From NCBI GenBank assembly GCA_022497145.1, contig MU385890.1:1-64000 (forward strand): a stretch of DNA of 64,000 bases, given 5' to 3'. This stretch comes from Rostrohypoxylon terebratum (lineage: Eukaryota; Ascomycota; Sordariomycetes; Xylariales; Hypoxylaceae). The notes beneath the pieces were generated by a model. The model did no database searches, was not told the origin of the DNA, and saw only the letters and a list, made by a program, of their open reading frames with translations. Position 1 is the first letter of the stretch. Every line of letters starts with the position of its first letter. Made by a program: the position numbers and the translations under genes. This document shows positions 1 to 9,743 of the stretch, in pieces.

Positions 1-881
1 CCTTCAGATCCTACACATCCATTTTTCCGTGGTTTAGCCGTGATTGGTTTGTGGTTTTTCTTGCTTGGTGGGTCTCTTTATGTCTGGTTTTTTTTGGATT
101 TGTAACACCTGTATGGATCTAAATCCAAATATAACAAGCTAACGCGCGGTACCATATCTTTGTGCTAAGGTTGCATATCCCTGTTGTTGTATTCCCTTGT
201 ATACCGGTTAGGACCCGACGAAGGGAGACGGCCCTTACCGGCTGAGTGAAGGTCGTTGCCCGAAGGAAGGGGCCAACTATTAGATGAAGCCTAATAAGGG
301 TAAGACGTTACTTTGTAACCTCCCTAACGGAATCTCTTCAAACTTTCATACGTACAGCGCTGCCCTTAACCGTATGATTAACGACCTCGGAATACCTCCG
401 TAGCTTAAGGCCGGGCGGGACTTTCGAGGAACTCGCTCTCTTGCGCTTATTCTTGCATATTCTTACCTATTCTTACACACTCTTATTTTTATTCTTTTAT
501 TCTTTCTTGTCTTATGCCGTCCTATACTACCCGAAACCAGCGGTCCATATGCTAGCTCGCCTGAGTCTATTCCCCGGAAGAGGCGGTCTTGCCGGCGCAC
601 CGTAAGCGATACTTTAAGCTGTCTTACGTGTTATGCTTTCTGGTGACGCAACTCCGCTGCCGCGCCTGGCTTGACGCGGACTATCTCGGATACGATCAGA
701 AGACCATATGAAGACATGGAAAGAAAATGAACGCAAGCGCGAAGGCGGAGCCAGACGGGTTAGCTGATAAATAGGGTTAATTGGAAATCGGGAAATTCCG
801 GGAATGCTTCTATCCGTCTCCCGCTTCCGCCGTCCCGGCGTATCTCCTTCTCTCCCTTTCCGATCGAATTCATCTTTTCCA
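1..881. other. Non-coding stretch at left edge
   Basis: No credible gene is seen on either strand. Between about 447 and 515 there is a pyrimidine-rich tract built from repeated TTCTTA-like units. The rest is short-ORF, mixed-composition sequence of the sort left by decayed repeats, but it shows no terminal repeats that would name an element. Confidence 0.5.
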
Positions 882-1214
882 TCAGCTGCAGAAGCCTCTT
901 ATCTTCAGGCGTATAGTTCCTCGCGTTGGAATGGCTCTTCTATAAAGGACCGTCAGCATTCTGTCAAACAATCTAGTAGGTAGCCGCTTCCGGACCTTTT
1001 CCTCAACCTCTTCGCGACAGAATCCTCCTGTTTCGTACGAGACGAACTCGTCTTTCTCAATATAATTCACGTACAATCCCAGCTCGACGCCCCGCAGATT
1101 CCCATACTTATAAATCTTGCTTAATAAGCCTTCGAGGTTTCTCCTAAGCATTTTCTTATGCCTTTTATCGGATAGCTTTTGGACGGCCATAATCACGGCA
1201 ATGCTATCGCTCAA
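882..1214 (-). CDS. Small MADS-box-like protein, probably degenerate
   Basis: This 110-residue ORF starts at an ATG at 1214 and has no visible intron. Residues about 20-60 (KKMLRRNLEGLLSKIYKYG, then a GVELGLYVNYIEKDEFVSY-like stretch) resemble the first half of a MADS-box: a basic K/R-rich helix followed by a hydrophobic beta strand and a short 'xxYET' end. Small MADS-like ORFs of this kind are, as I recall, common in repeat-rich parts of Sordariomycete genomes and are often poorly expressed. The C-terminus (residues 65-110) is basic and unrecognised. It sits about 500 bp from a small coiled-coil gene on the other strand. It could be a transcription-factor relic or a chance ORF. The resemblance is pattern-based only. 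Confidence 0.35.
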   Translation of the reverse strand: MSDSIAVIMAVQKLSDKRHKKMLRRNLEGLLSKIYKYGNLRGVELGLYVNYIEKDEFVSYETGGFCREEVEEKVRKRLPTRLFDRMLTVLYRRAIPTRGTIRLKIRGFCS

Positions 1215-1717
1215 TAATTATACCGGAAATAAGGTAATGATATGAAATGTTTTCCTGCCGAGTTCGCAATGCCGTGGTTATATATCTTATAAGCCAAGTT
1301 TCAGAGAAGGAGTAGCTTCTTTGTCATTTGTTAACGCCCATGGGCGCGGTACTGTCTCGAACCTATTTTCAGTCCTCATTTTATTTTTATTCCAACGTGC
1401 CTATTTGCGCATCGTTGGTATTGCGCCTCCTTCATAGTAGCCGCGTATCCATCTAACAGAGCTACCAGCGCCGTATCGTTACGGCCCTCAGGCTATTATT
1501 AGTGACGATCATCTTATCGGAGCCTGATTCATGGGCGACTTCGTGAGTGATCTCATAAGGCCTAAATGTAGGGCGAGCCCTTCCAAAGCCGCGCCGGGTT
1601 GGCACCAAACTAGGACCGTGGGTTGGAAATAAAGCCAGTCTTTCCCTTCCCTTTCTATGAGCCTTAACTAAGAAACAGCTCGGCTTAGAAATTCGTAAAC
1701 ACCTTTCAACGGCAAGT
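1215..1717. other. Intergenic, nothing recognised
   Basis: About 500 bp between two divergently oriented small ORFs. It would hold the promoters of both if they are real. I see no repeat, RNA gene or conserved ORF. Confidence 0.4.
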
Positions 1718-2053
1718 ATGCCGAGAAATCAACGACTCCCAAATCATGACGCTCCAGCTAAACCTACTCCGCTCGACGCGGCGATCGCCGGTTACGGAGG
1801 GTCCTCGGCAAGGATAGACACGACGCCGCGGAGATTGCAGTTACAGAAGGACATGTCAATTCTTAGCCTCCCCGAGGCCATTGCGCAAAACGGGCGGCTT
1901 CGGGAGGAACTAGCATTTGAACAGAGGAAGAGCGCGGCCGGCGCGTATCTCGCGGACGAGATTAAAAGGGTGGCGGAGTTACTCCGACAGGCCTTGGTTG
2001 ATTTTCATAACTTGACCGCAGCCTTGGATAATTGGAACAATGGGAGGGAGTGA
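1718..2053 (+). CDS. Small coiled-coil protein, function unknown
   Basis: A 111-residue single-exon ORF. Residues 1-40 are Pro/Arg-rich and disordered-looking. Residues about 50-105 form an amphipathic helical segment (SLPEAIAQNGRLREELAFEQ, then an AxYLADEIKRVAELLRQALVDF-like run) with leucine/hydrophobic heptads, so a coiled coil is likely. No signal peptide, transmembrane segment or catalytic motif is visible. Small proteins with this 'QNGRLREEL' helix are a familiar type in Pezizomycotina, but I cannot attach a function. The CG-rich coding composition contrasts with the AT-richer flanks, which supports it being real. Confidence 0.45.
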   Translation: MPRNQRLPNHDAPAKPTPLDAAIAGYGGSSARIDTTPRRLQLQKDMSILSLPEAIAQNGRLREELAFEQRKSAAGAYLADEIKRVAELLRQALVDFHNLTAALDNWNNGRE

Positions 2054-2817
2054 AAAAGGGATGTCTCCAAAGGTATAAACGACAATACGGACGCGTAGAG
2101 AAATATTATATCCAATATGAATGCGCGTAACGGCGCCGAAGGGTAACATATCTTTGAATTACAGCCTATAATATCCCGATACATAACAGACAAACATCAT
2201 CCTTCGCTACGCTTTTTTTCCGTTGCCAGGCTCCCGCGTCCTGCATACGGCATCAATAGCTTTCCCTTTAATTGCCTGCTATTCTCGTGCAAGATCTCCG
2301 AATCCTCTCTTATAGATCTTATTGCCATATCTTGCTGCCTAGGTAAATAAAGGGAGAAAAGAAGCACGTTAACGCTATAGGAAGATTCTTCTACCTTTCC
2401 GCGAGCTCCGGGCTTAGGGTTGAAGGTCGACAAATTCCTTGCCGCTTTCTTCGGGAGGCGGCATGGGATACGCCAGCACGGGCATGCGTATCCCTTTCGT
2501 TAACCCAACAGTCCGGTTACGCTAAGGTTAAGCACGCATACTTAATAGGGAAGGGATTAATTCTTTACCCTGGACGAAAATAACATTTGACGAGCTATCG
2601 CTTCGCTTTGGTTCTCTTTCGCCATTATTGTATTATTGGGGTATGGAAGAGGTTATGGCCTCCACGGGGTATAAGATTCGCGCTAGCATCTTCGAGCGGT
2701 TTGCCGAAGTGAGGGATAAAGGGCCGTCCGTTTCCGATTCGAAATCTAGGTAAACATATATATCTACCGAACTAACCTTTACGATTCACTCGTTTCACAC
2801 CATCAAAATTACCAATC
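2054..2817. other. Intergenic with a short perfect hairpin
   Basis: No supported gene. It contains a 9-bp perfect inverted repeat (2465-2473 and 2486-2494, 12-nt loop). Short ORFs on the minus strand at 2005-2433 lack any protein-like pattern. Confidence 0.4.
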
Positions 2818-2970
2818 ATGTGTGTAAAATATTACGTCACGTACTCATGTGGTTGCACCGATATACAAGAAGCCCCTTGCGCCGAAACGCCAAATACTTT
2901 TGGGGCTTGTTCTCGAGGTTTTAGAGAAGTATATCGTAGCTATAATAATCCTTGTGATGTGCATGGGTAA
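2818..2970 (+). CDS. 50-residue cysteine-rich micro-protein
   Basis: ATG at 2818 opens a 50-codon frame with five cysteines: MCVKYYVTYSCGCTDIQEAP, then C21, C35 and C47, ending in a PCDVHG motif. The opening 'MCxxYYxTYSCGC' and the closing 'CDxHG' pattern are typical of a family of short Cys-rich, non-secreted fungal proteins of unknown function; there is no signal peptide. The Cys/His layout suggests a small metal-binding fold, which is inference. An alternative end exists: a GTAAAA donor at 2967, a CTAAC branch near 3021 and a TAG acceptor near 3040 would splice out the stop and add only two or three residues. It is too short to be certain. Confidence 0.45.
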   Translation: MCVKYYVTYSCGCTDIQEAPCAETPNTFGACSRGFREVYRSYNNPCDVHG

Positions 2971-3174
2971 AAAGAGGTAAGCATGAAAATTATGACGATC
3001 CTTTTCATTGTTCTATCCGCTAACTTAATGAATACCTAGGCTAATTTGAGAATGATAGTGGATTAAAGCTACAGTGACGAACCTATAATACTTAGCCGTG
3101 AGGATAGATTCAATAAGTTTCAACTTTTTCCTCCTCTGCAACCATCGATTTCTGACGGTCCTCTAAACGGCAAA

Positions 3175-5509
3175 ATGAACCATACTTCCTCATCTACCGC
3201 ACGTTCTTCCCCCATGGCAGATCAGGAGGTTCCGTACCTTGACCAGCTGCCACCCTTTTTCCCAAAACCCTTCCGAGCAGACGTGGATTTATCTCCCCCT
3301 AGAAAGGCATCTACGACGATGACGACGACGACGGCGACGGCTTGTTTGCCAGTGTCATCGTGGTTTCTGCCGATCGCGTCAGATCTGGACTAGAGAAGGA
3401 TATTGTTACAATCCTCCTCGTTGCGGGGCCCGAAAGACGACCAATACATCTGCACCAATCACGGGAAAAGCTCGGTTGTAAAGTCTCCACCTAAGAATCG
3501 CTGCGGTAGCCAGCGATTGAAGCTATTCAAGGAATCGCTGCAGTAGCTAGCGAGTCCTACGACCACCCGAAATATGGGAAGAGAAGGAAAGTATATAAGG
3601 AATAAAGATTTCCTATTGTATTGAGTTTTAGTTCTTTAGCTTTCAATCTACCACGCAGCATTCCCCCCCGGGAGGATATTTCATGTCCTATACGAAGACG
3701 TATTTAGCGAGGTGAGCGCGAACCGAGTCCTATCGTTCGAGCAATCTAGAGACGTCGTTCTTCGGAGCGGATTCGTCGCAAAGGTGAAGACGCAGTTCGA
3801 GAAGTTCGCCAGAGCATCTCCCCGCGAGGCACTACCGTCGGCGGTGGCCCACCGCGCCAACCTCTGCCACTTCAAAGACCGCTGGCGTGGCATAAAGAGC
3901 AACAGCACTTGCCTCTCGTGTTTAAGGCGAGAACCGCAATTCGCCTTAGACTGCGGGCATGCGATCTGCGAAAATTGCGTCGTAGTATTCGGTGAGCCGG
4001 ACGTAGACGACCCTTGGGTATATAAAGTGACAAAGTGTTTCCTCTGCCAAGTCGTGATGCCAAAGGAGTTAAGTATACGGATACATCCGCCCACGGCCGG
4101 AGCAGGAGTCCTCTGCGTAGACGGCGGAGGGATACGAGGCGTCGCGGCTCTGCGATTCATGGAGAAGATCCACGCCCGCGTCGGACTGCCCATTCCATTT
4201 CAGAGATTTACCAAGGTGGCTGTCGGGGTCAGCTCAGGTACGTCTCGACTTGCGCTGCCGCGTAAACCTCAAGAGCTGATTCCTATTTAACTCTAGGGGG
4301 GTTGATTGTTGCAGACGTTTTCCTAAACGGAACTTCCGTCGAACACGCGACGGAGAAGTTCAAGGCGTTAGCGAGTATAATATTCCAGAGACGTAATGTT
4401 GTAAACGCTTCTTTCTTACCCCGCTTTCTGAGGCATTCCGTCGCTTACTTTGCCAATACCATCCCTCCTCTCCCGGCTGTAGTCCGCGGTATCGAATTTC
4501 TGCTGTCGTACTTTGCTGACGGGTTGTATCCCCCGCACCATATCGAGAAGGCCTTAAAGGAAGTATTTAGCGCGGAGAGAGGCATCTTGGACTGGTCGTA
4601 CGCGACAAGCACGGGAACTCGCGTTGGTCTTCCGGTTGCTACCGTCGACGCGAAGCCGTCTTGTCGTCTCTTTACAAACTATAACGGCGTGGGCGAACGC
4701 AAGAGAGGCCAAGGTAGGATATCCGTTCTGCGATGGGAGAAGGCTAACGCGAGCGACAGACCATGTGATAAAAGCGAAAGATGGGCATGGGAAAGCCCTT
4801 CTATAGGAAATGTGAGAAGAGACCTACGCGTCGCATCGAAGAGGTCGCTAACGTATCCTAGTGCCAGAGCTGCGTCCGCTGCGCTAGGGTACGCACTTTT
4901 CGCACGCTACTTATAGCCAGGACTTACATTCTCTTTCCCTCTAGATTCTTTCCCCCGAAACATGTCGGCGGCGTCGGCACCTTTCAAGACGCCGGCCCGC
5001 TGGAGAATAGCCCGCTAGTTTCTACGCTTTCCGAAGTGGCAGCCTTGTTTCCCCTTGCCGAGGAACCCGATTTCGTCGTTTCCTTAGGAACCGGTGAGCC
5101 CGAACTAGGCAGTGATCTTCCTGCCGACCCCGCCGCCTCGCGTAACGTTTGGAAGAACGGGGCGTTTCCGAGGCTGTGCCGACTGTTCTGGGAGAAGATG
5201 CGCGATAGGAAGGTAAGCGAGGCCTTCCAGGCCTGTCCTCGGTACCACCGGCTTAACGTCCGATTCGAGGGCGACGAGCCGAGGCTAGATGATCTACACA
5301 GCATCTCGTATATGGAGTCTAAAGTCGAGCAGAATAGCACGTTGTCTCATAAGGTCGATGCTATAGCACGGTGTTTTGTGGCATCCCTCTTCTACTTCGA
5401 GCTGGACGGCATCCCCGAACGCTTGGGCGGGAGATATATAGGAACTGGCCACGTAGCGTGTTTCTTACGACGCGGCGATCCTCTCGAACCTGATTTAATG
5501 ATTTATTGA
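3175..5509 (+). pseudogene. Patatin-like phospholipase with RING-like zinc finger, disrupted
   Basis: The recognisable pieces run in the right order. First is an N-terminal part (3175-3300) that changes frame near 3290-3315 into a DDDDDDGDG... / LLVAGPERRPIHLHQSRE segment (to about 3500). An LTR-derived insertion follows (about 3500-3655). Next is a Cys-rich module (CLSC, CGHAICENC and CFLC spacing) around 3918-4055, then the patatin oxyanion-hole motif DGGGIRG near 4118-4140 and the nucleophile elbow GVSSG near 4225-4237. A phase-1 intron (about 4238-4296) joins this to GLIVADVFLNG. LFTNYNGVGER lies near 4665-4690. After a poorly resolved stretch (4700-4870) and an intron to about 4944, FFPPKHVGG leads to DFVVSLGTG (5072-5095). 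The family are lipid acyl hydrolases with a Ser-Asp dyad. The frameshift, the repeat insertion and an unresolved reading frame at 4700-4870 make this a broken copy. An Asp-Gly of the usual DGA/G motif is seen as DAG near 4990. Confidence 0.75.
3565..3652 (+). repeat. LTR remnant inside the patatin-like gene
   Basis: The stretch containing TATATAAGG, TTTCCTATTGTATTGAG and AGTTCTTTAGCTTTCAATCT is the same core found in the three solo LTRs at 7855-8248, 12564-12965 and 13352-13697. The outer LTR ends are not recognisable here, so it is a fragment. Its boundaries are approximate (insertion perhaps 3500-3655). It separates two halves of one protein-coding gene. Confidence 0.6.
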
Positions 5510-6101
5510 ATTATTGAATCGTGTTGCTAAGCATCTTAATTCACTGATTTGGTCACGTGACCTTTGGTCCATATATTCTTCCAGTAAGGTCGTAATTTGG
5601 TCGTGATATTGTATTCTCTATACTACTCTTATAGGGTAATATGCCATCAAGAGTGGGTTTTTACTGCTCTTCTTAATTTATAACATTTCTACCTTCGCAC
5701 ACAATCGTATTGACCCGTAGAAAAAATGGAATTCCAAGAAAGATATACCTCTTTTCTCAAAGCTCGGCTATATTCCATGTCATAAGAGATACTGTCACTA
5801 TGCAACCCTAGACACGATCTTCGGCCAGAGTCTGTCGTCAGCTCGTATGTATGGTTCGATTGTAGATTACGTTAGTTGCCCCCTTGCCGAATTAGACAGT
5901 GACCCAACTGACCAGAAAGGGTAAATAAAAACAAGCACAGACCAATACATTGGTTTAATACCGGAACTCTACCCCAACCATCGCGCTAACTTGCATACAT
6001 ACATCCCTTGGGTACATATGTTGTTTATCCCGTTGCTGGGAATTTCTATGCTTTCGGCTTCAACTGCAATTGTTTACTTACGCGAGCGACCTCGCCCAAC
6101 C
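5510..6101. other. Intergenic, AT-rich
   Basis: No gene seen. It presumably holds the 3' end of the phospholipase relic and the promoter and 5' leader of the gene starting at 6102. Confidence 0.4.
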
Positions 6102-7463
6102 ATGTCGCCAGCACCGGCCGTTACGAAAGACGGCTTCTCTTACGCTGGAGACTTCTTCGCTGAGACGAGCGGCCACAACCAACATCGGCGTGCTGCGATA
6201 ATGGAGCTGAAGAGCCATTTTAAGTCTGGCTCCGAGAAAGATCACCCTGCTCACGTATGTAGCTCTTTCTGTTTTTAATCTACGTCTCATAATATAATCA
6301 AAGGTGATTCATACTGAGACATTTCCCAAGTAATCGCTAACTCCTTTTCCCTAAAGTGGTTCGAGGCCCAGCTTATCCACTACGGCCTGCCACCCTCCAA
6401 GACCAAAGCTGTCGCTCGTATGCGCCTGTACGATGCTGTTAACGGCAATTATCTCTCCGTCCCGTCTCATATCAAGAAGCTGGAGTTGGACCTCAAGAAG
6501 GAATGGATGAAGAATGAACGGGAGTCCAAGAAAGCCCTTAAGGAAACCGTACCGCCTGCCGTCAAGTTCGCGAAGCGAAAAGCCGAATCGTCAAACGTGG
6601 ATGTTACTGTGAACGTGGAAGGCGTCAACATCACAGTTTCGACCACCAACGCGTCAAAGAAGGCCAAGACGGCCAACCCTAAACGCCCGTCTCAGACTAC
6701 GAAGAAACAACCGGAATCCAAAGCCAAAGCCAAGGCCCTTAAGGCCGTCGCCGCCCCCAAACCGAAAGCGCCTGCATCTAGGCAGAAGATCAAAGAAGAA
6801 CCCTCTACCAGTCCCTGGGCTTCGGTCTCGGCCTTTGCAGCCCCTACTCATAGGAAGCAGACGGCACGCCGCGGCGGTTCGTTTGCTTCCAGAGGTCAAG
6901 CCGCCGGTACGGTAAGCAATGATTTCTCCTATCCTGGCGGCGAGGATAGCTCCTGGCCAACGTTCAAGCCGGAGTCATTCGACGGCCACGGCAGCGATCC
7001 TAACCATCGTGATGTAGAACTCCGGCCGCTAGGCCTACTGAACGGATGCTATGGTATCGAGGCCCCATACGTGACGGACGAGTGGGATCACACGGACTTA
7101 AGCCTCGTCCTCACACTAAGCGGGAGCGAGCTGTGGGGTAAGTTCGACTTAGGCATCATCGAAGGAATCTTGCATTTTCCGCAACGCCCATATGTCTCGT
7201 CACATGATGCCGTGAACTTTACGTGGCGCGGGCAAGAGCTGGACGGTCCCGTGGTGCACGGCAACGGGAATAAAGGCTGGATACGGTTCCTGGGCGATGG
7301 TCAAATCGAGGGTTTCTTGGACTGGATGCGTATCGAGTTCCACGGCACTAGGCTCTCCGGTCAGGGTACACGCAGCGATGTCGAGGCCAGGACCATGCAG
7401 TTTGAATGGAATGAGTACAATGAGACTGAGTATGAGCAGGCGAACCGGGATCGATGGGGCTAA
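6102..7463 (+). CDS. Conserved fungal nuclear-type protein, 419 aa
   Basis: Two exons, 6102-6254 and 6357-7463, joined by an intron with a GTATGT donor, GCTAAC branch and AAAG acceptor; the junction reads KDHPAH|WFEAQLIHYGLPPS in frame. The N-terminal domain (residues about 15-100, with HPAHWFEAQLIHYGLPPSKT and YLSVPSHIKKLELDLKKEW) is a helical module I recall from many Pezizomycotina hypothetical proteins; it looks SAP-like, which is inference. Residues about 100-210 are a Lys/Ala/Pro-rich disordered linker with likely nuclear localisation signals. Residues about 240-400 form a Gly/Trp-rich beta domain (LGLLNGCYGIEAPYVTDEW, then HFHG-like strands). The ATG at 6102 was chosen because it directly precedes the conserved part; an in-frame ATG at 5991 would add an odd hydrophobic leader. 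Apparently intact amid relics. Confidence 0.75.
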
Positions 7464-7854
7464 GGGGATAAGGGGATAAGTTGACGACCGTGTGCCGCTT
7501 TTGGCATCATCAGCCAGCTTTTCTTCAGCCAATACATTCGATAACTCGTTAGATCTGTGATTCTCAAATGGTTTCATAATGAATAGATTAGAGCTAAAGA
7601 GTGTCATCCTAAATGTCTTATATAACCTGCATCCTCCTGTAGTCTTTACCCCTCCTCAGCCGCAATGTGCCAACGTGCATTCCAAGGCTGGCCAACGCCC
7701 AATCGGCCAACTAGCCAGTAATAGCTTTGGATGGACACCAAAACTTCTCTCGCCTCACTATCCTTTCTATACGCGTTAGATTGTGCCCCGTATCTGCCAG
7801 GAAATTCATCATATCCTTGGATATAAAGTAAACTATCCAGGCTTTATATACCAG
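7464..7854. other. Intergenic, nothing recognised
   Basis: 3' flank of the preceding gene up to a solo LTR. No coding pattern. Confidence 0.4.
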
Positions 7855-8248
7855 TGTCACAACCCAAAATACGACCTACTCGGCAGAATGCACGGACCGA
7901 GGGCTACGTGATCAAATAGCATGAATAGCATCTGGGAAATTGCTATTTGTGCTGCTTGGATATATATCAGGAATAACAATTTAAGATTGCTATTCACGCT
8001 ATTGCTAAAAGAATTACTAAAGGGAGAATGAGGATAATAAGGATGGATTTCTTATTGTATCTAGTCACTCGTTCTCCAGCTATCAATCTAAGTATTCAGA
8101 CACCACTTAAATATAGAGTACCTTGAAATCTCTTTTACGAACAGAATCGTCAACCCTAGCCTATTGTTACCGTTCAAATCAAGAGCCCCAGGGTACGTAT
8201 CCGACCTTTAAGTTAGACTAACAGGAAGCAGTAGGCGGGTTCGTAACA
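7855..8248 (+). mobile_element. Solo LTR of a retrotransposon
   Basis: It begins TGTCACAACCC and ends GGGTTCGTAACA, the imperfect short inverted ends typical of LTRs (TG...CA). Internally it carries TATTGTATCTAGTCACTCG and ATCAATCTAAGTATTCAGAC, shared with the LTR at 13352-13697. No reverse transcriptase, integrase or second LTR is adjacent, so it is a solo LTR. No clear target-site duplication is visible (flanks ACCAG and TGCAT), suggesting age or rearrangement. Confidence 0.75.
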
Positions 8249-9743
8249 TGCATATTCCGTACAAGAACCTGATAGGGGCTAAAGTACCTTTACCATCCAT
8301 TAGATATCAAGAAATACTTTATTAACAAGTTAGAATACGACAGGTCGGCATAAGTGAATGCGGTCGGCGAGCGTTGACATTTGCGATCTTATTTATTTTA
8401 AAACAAACAGCGAGGATATCATGAACTAGGCTCCCACATTTCTAAATCATCAACTGAATTTTAAAAGCGAGACATAGGAACAGTAAGAATGCGTTCAGCG
8501 GTATAGCGAGAACAGAAAAAAGAGAGAATAAATCAATTTCGGCTATTAACAACCATTAAACCCCTTACCTTATATAAGCCCGGTCAGCAACGTCGTTAGT
8601 AGATGTAGGAGGGAAGTAGCTCCTTGCGGTGTCAGTAATACTGCCGGGAGTAGAACATACCCGGCTTGTCTACTATAGGAGGATGTTATAGCTAGGTAAA
8701 CAGAATCTCAGCTTCACCGCTCCAAAGATCTTATACCAGACTCGAGAAGCGGATACAACCTATTTTTGTGTCTCGAGTGCCTGGTAAGAGGCTGAACGAA
8801 ATAAGCCCGTAGGCGAAAGACTTTGGTTCGTAATATATATAAGCGTCTTTATATACTGTTTCACGCTTCTTTTCACGCATAGTACGACTCCTTATACGTA
8901 TTATATCTTTCATTCCTTCGTAATAGTATTATCTCTCGAGACTCTCTAGGGAATCTCGTCTAGTTCATCCTTCCGAGGTTTGCCCGTCGAGATCAAGAAT
9001 AGCGAGAGGAGGTTATTTAAAGTGTAATATCTGGGCTATTTGGTCCACCTGGGGGTCATGACCTCACCTACGATCGCGTGGGTGAAACGTGATCTCAAAA
9101 GCAGAAGTAAAAAAGACTTCAGAGAATAGTGGGAAGCTCAGAGAGAGTCAAGATATCAAGAGACAGAGTCTTTCGTGGTGGTCAAGCCATGCCTCGTGTC
9201 TTCCATATCCATGTGATGCACTGGCTCTGGGAGGCGTGGTTTGGCCTAATAAGTGATGCCCCCCACGTTGAATGCATTGTTACAATCGGTCTGGGGACAA
9301 CCAATTGCGCCATGAAGCTAAAAGCTTCCCAATGACCAACTGGTCATTGTTCCCCAATTCTGTATTATATGTGTTACCCCGCAGCTGGACCGTAACATGC
9401 ATACATACATATTTGGTCCACCTGCTGCTCCCAGTCCTGGCAATCAAGAATTAAAAGAGATAACGCTGGCTCGTTGTGAGAAAGGGGTAAAGGCCTATAT
9501 TCAAGACTATAATCTCTTTAAGTTCTGTTTAACCTCTATAAGTCTTTCCCCAGGTCCTTCTAGATCTGAGACAGGGCCCGATATCGCTTGCCCAATTCCA
9601 CACCGCCTACCCAATCCAACCACTCACATCAAAGATCGCCTACCGCTCACCAAAACTGACACCGCCTACCTAAACGGCTTAGCCTTTATGAGACCGCCTT
9701 CCTAATCCATCGCCACCTCAACCCGTCACACCAAACATCAACC
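8249..9743. other. Gene-poor stretch between solo LTR and SepH relic
   Basis: About 1.5 kb with no supported gene. The kinase domain that should precede the SepH-like C-terminal region at 9744 is not here on either strand. An 'ATTTGGTCCACCTG' sequence occurs twice, near 9033-9047 and 9410-9424; its meaning is unknown. Confidence 0.5.

Noticed and set aside
3681..4193. A 170-codon minus-strand frame
   Set aside because: Antisense to the patatin-like gene, whose plus-strand motifs explain the sequence.
8581..8700. A possible structured RNA or tRNA-like region
   Set aside because: No cloverleaf with a T-loop GTTCRAnYC box could be drawn; also no tRNA or rRNA found elsewhere.
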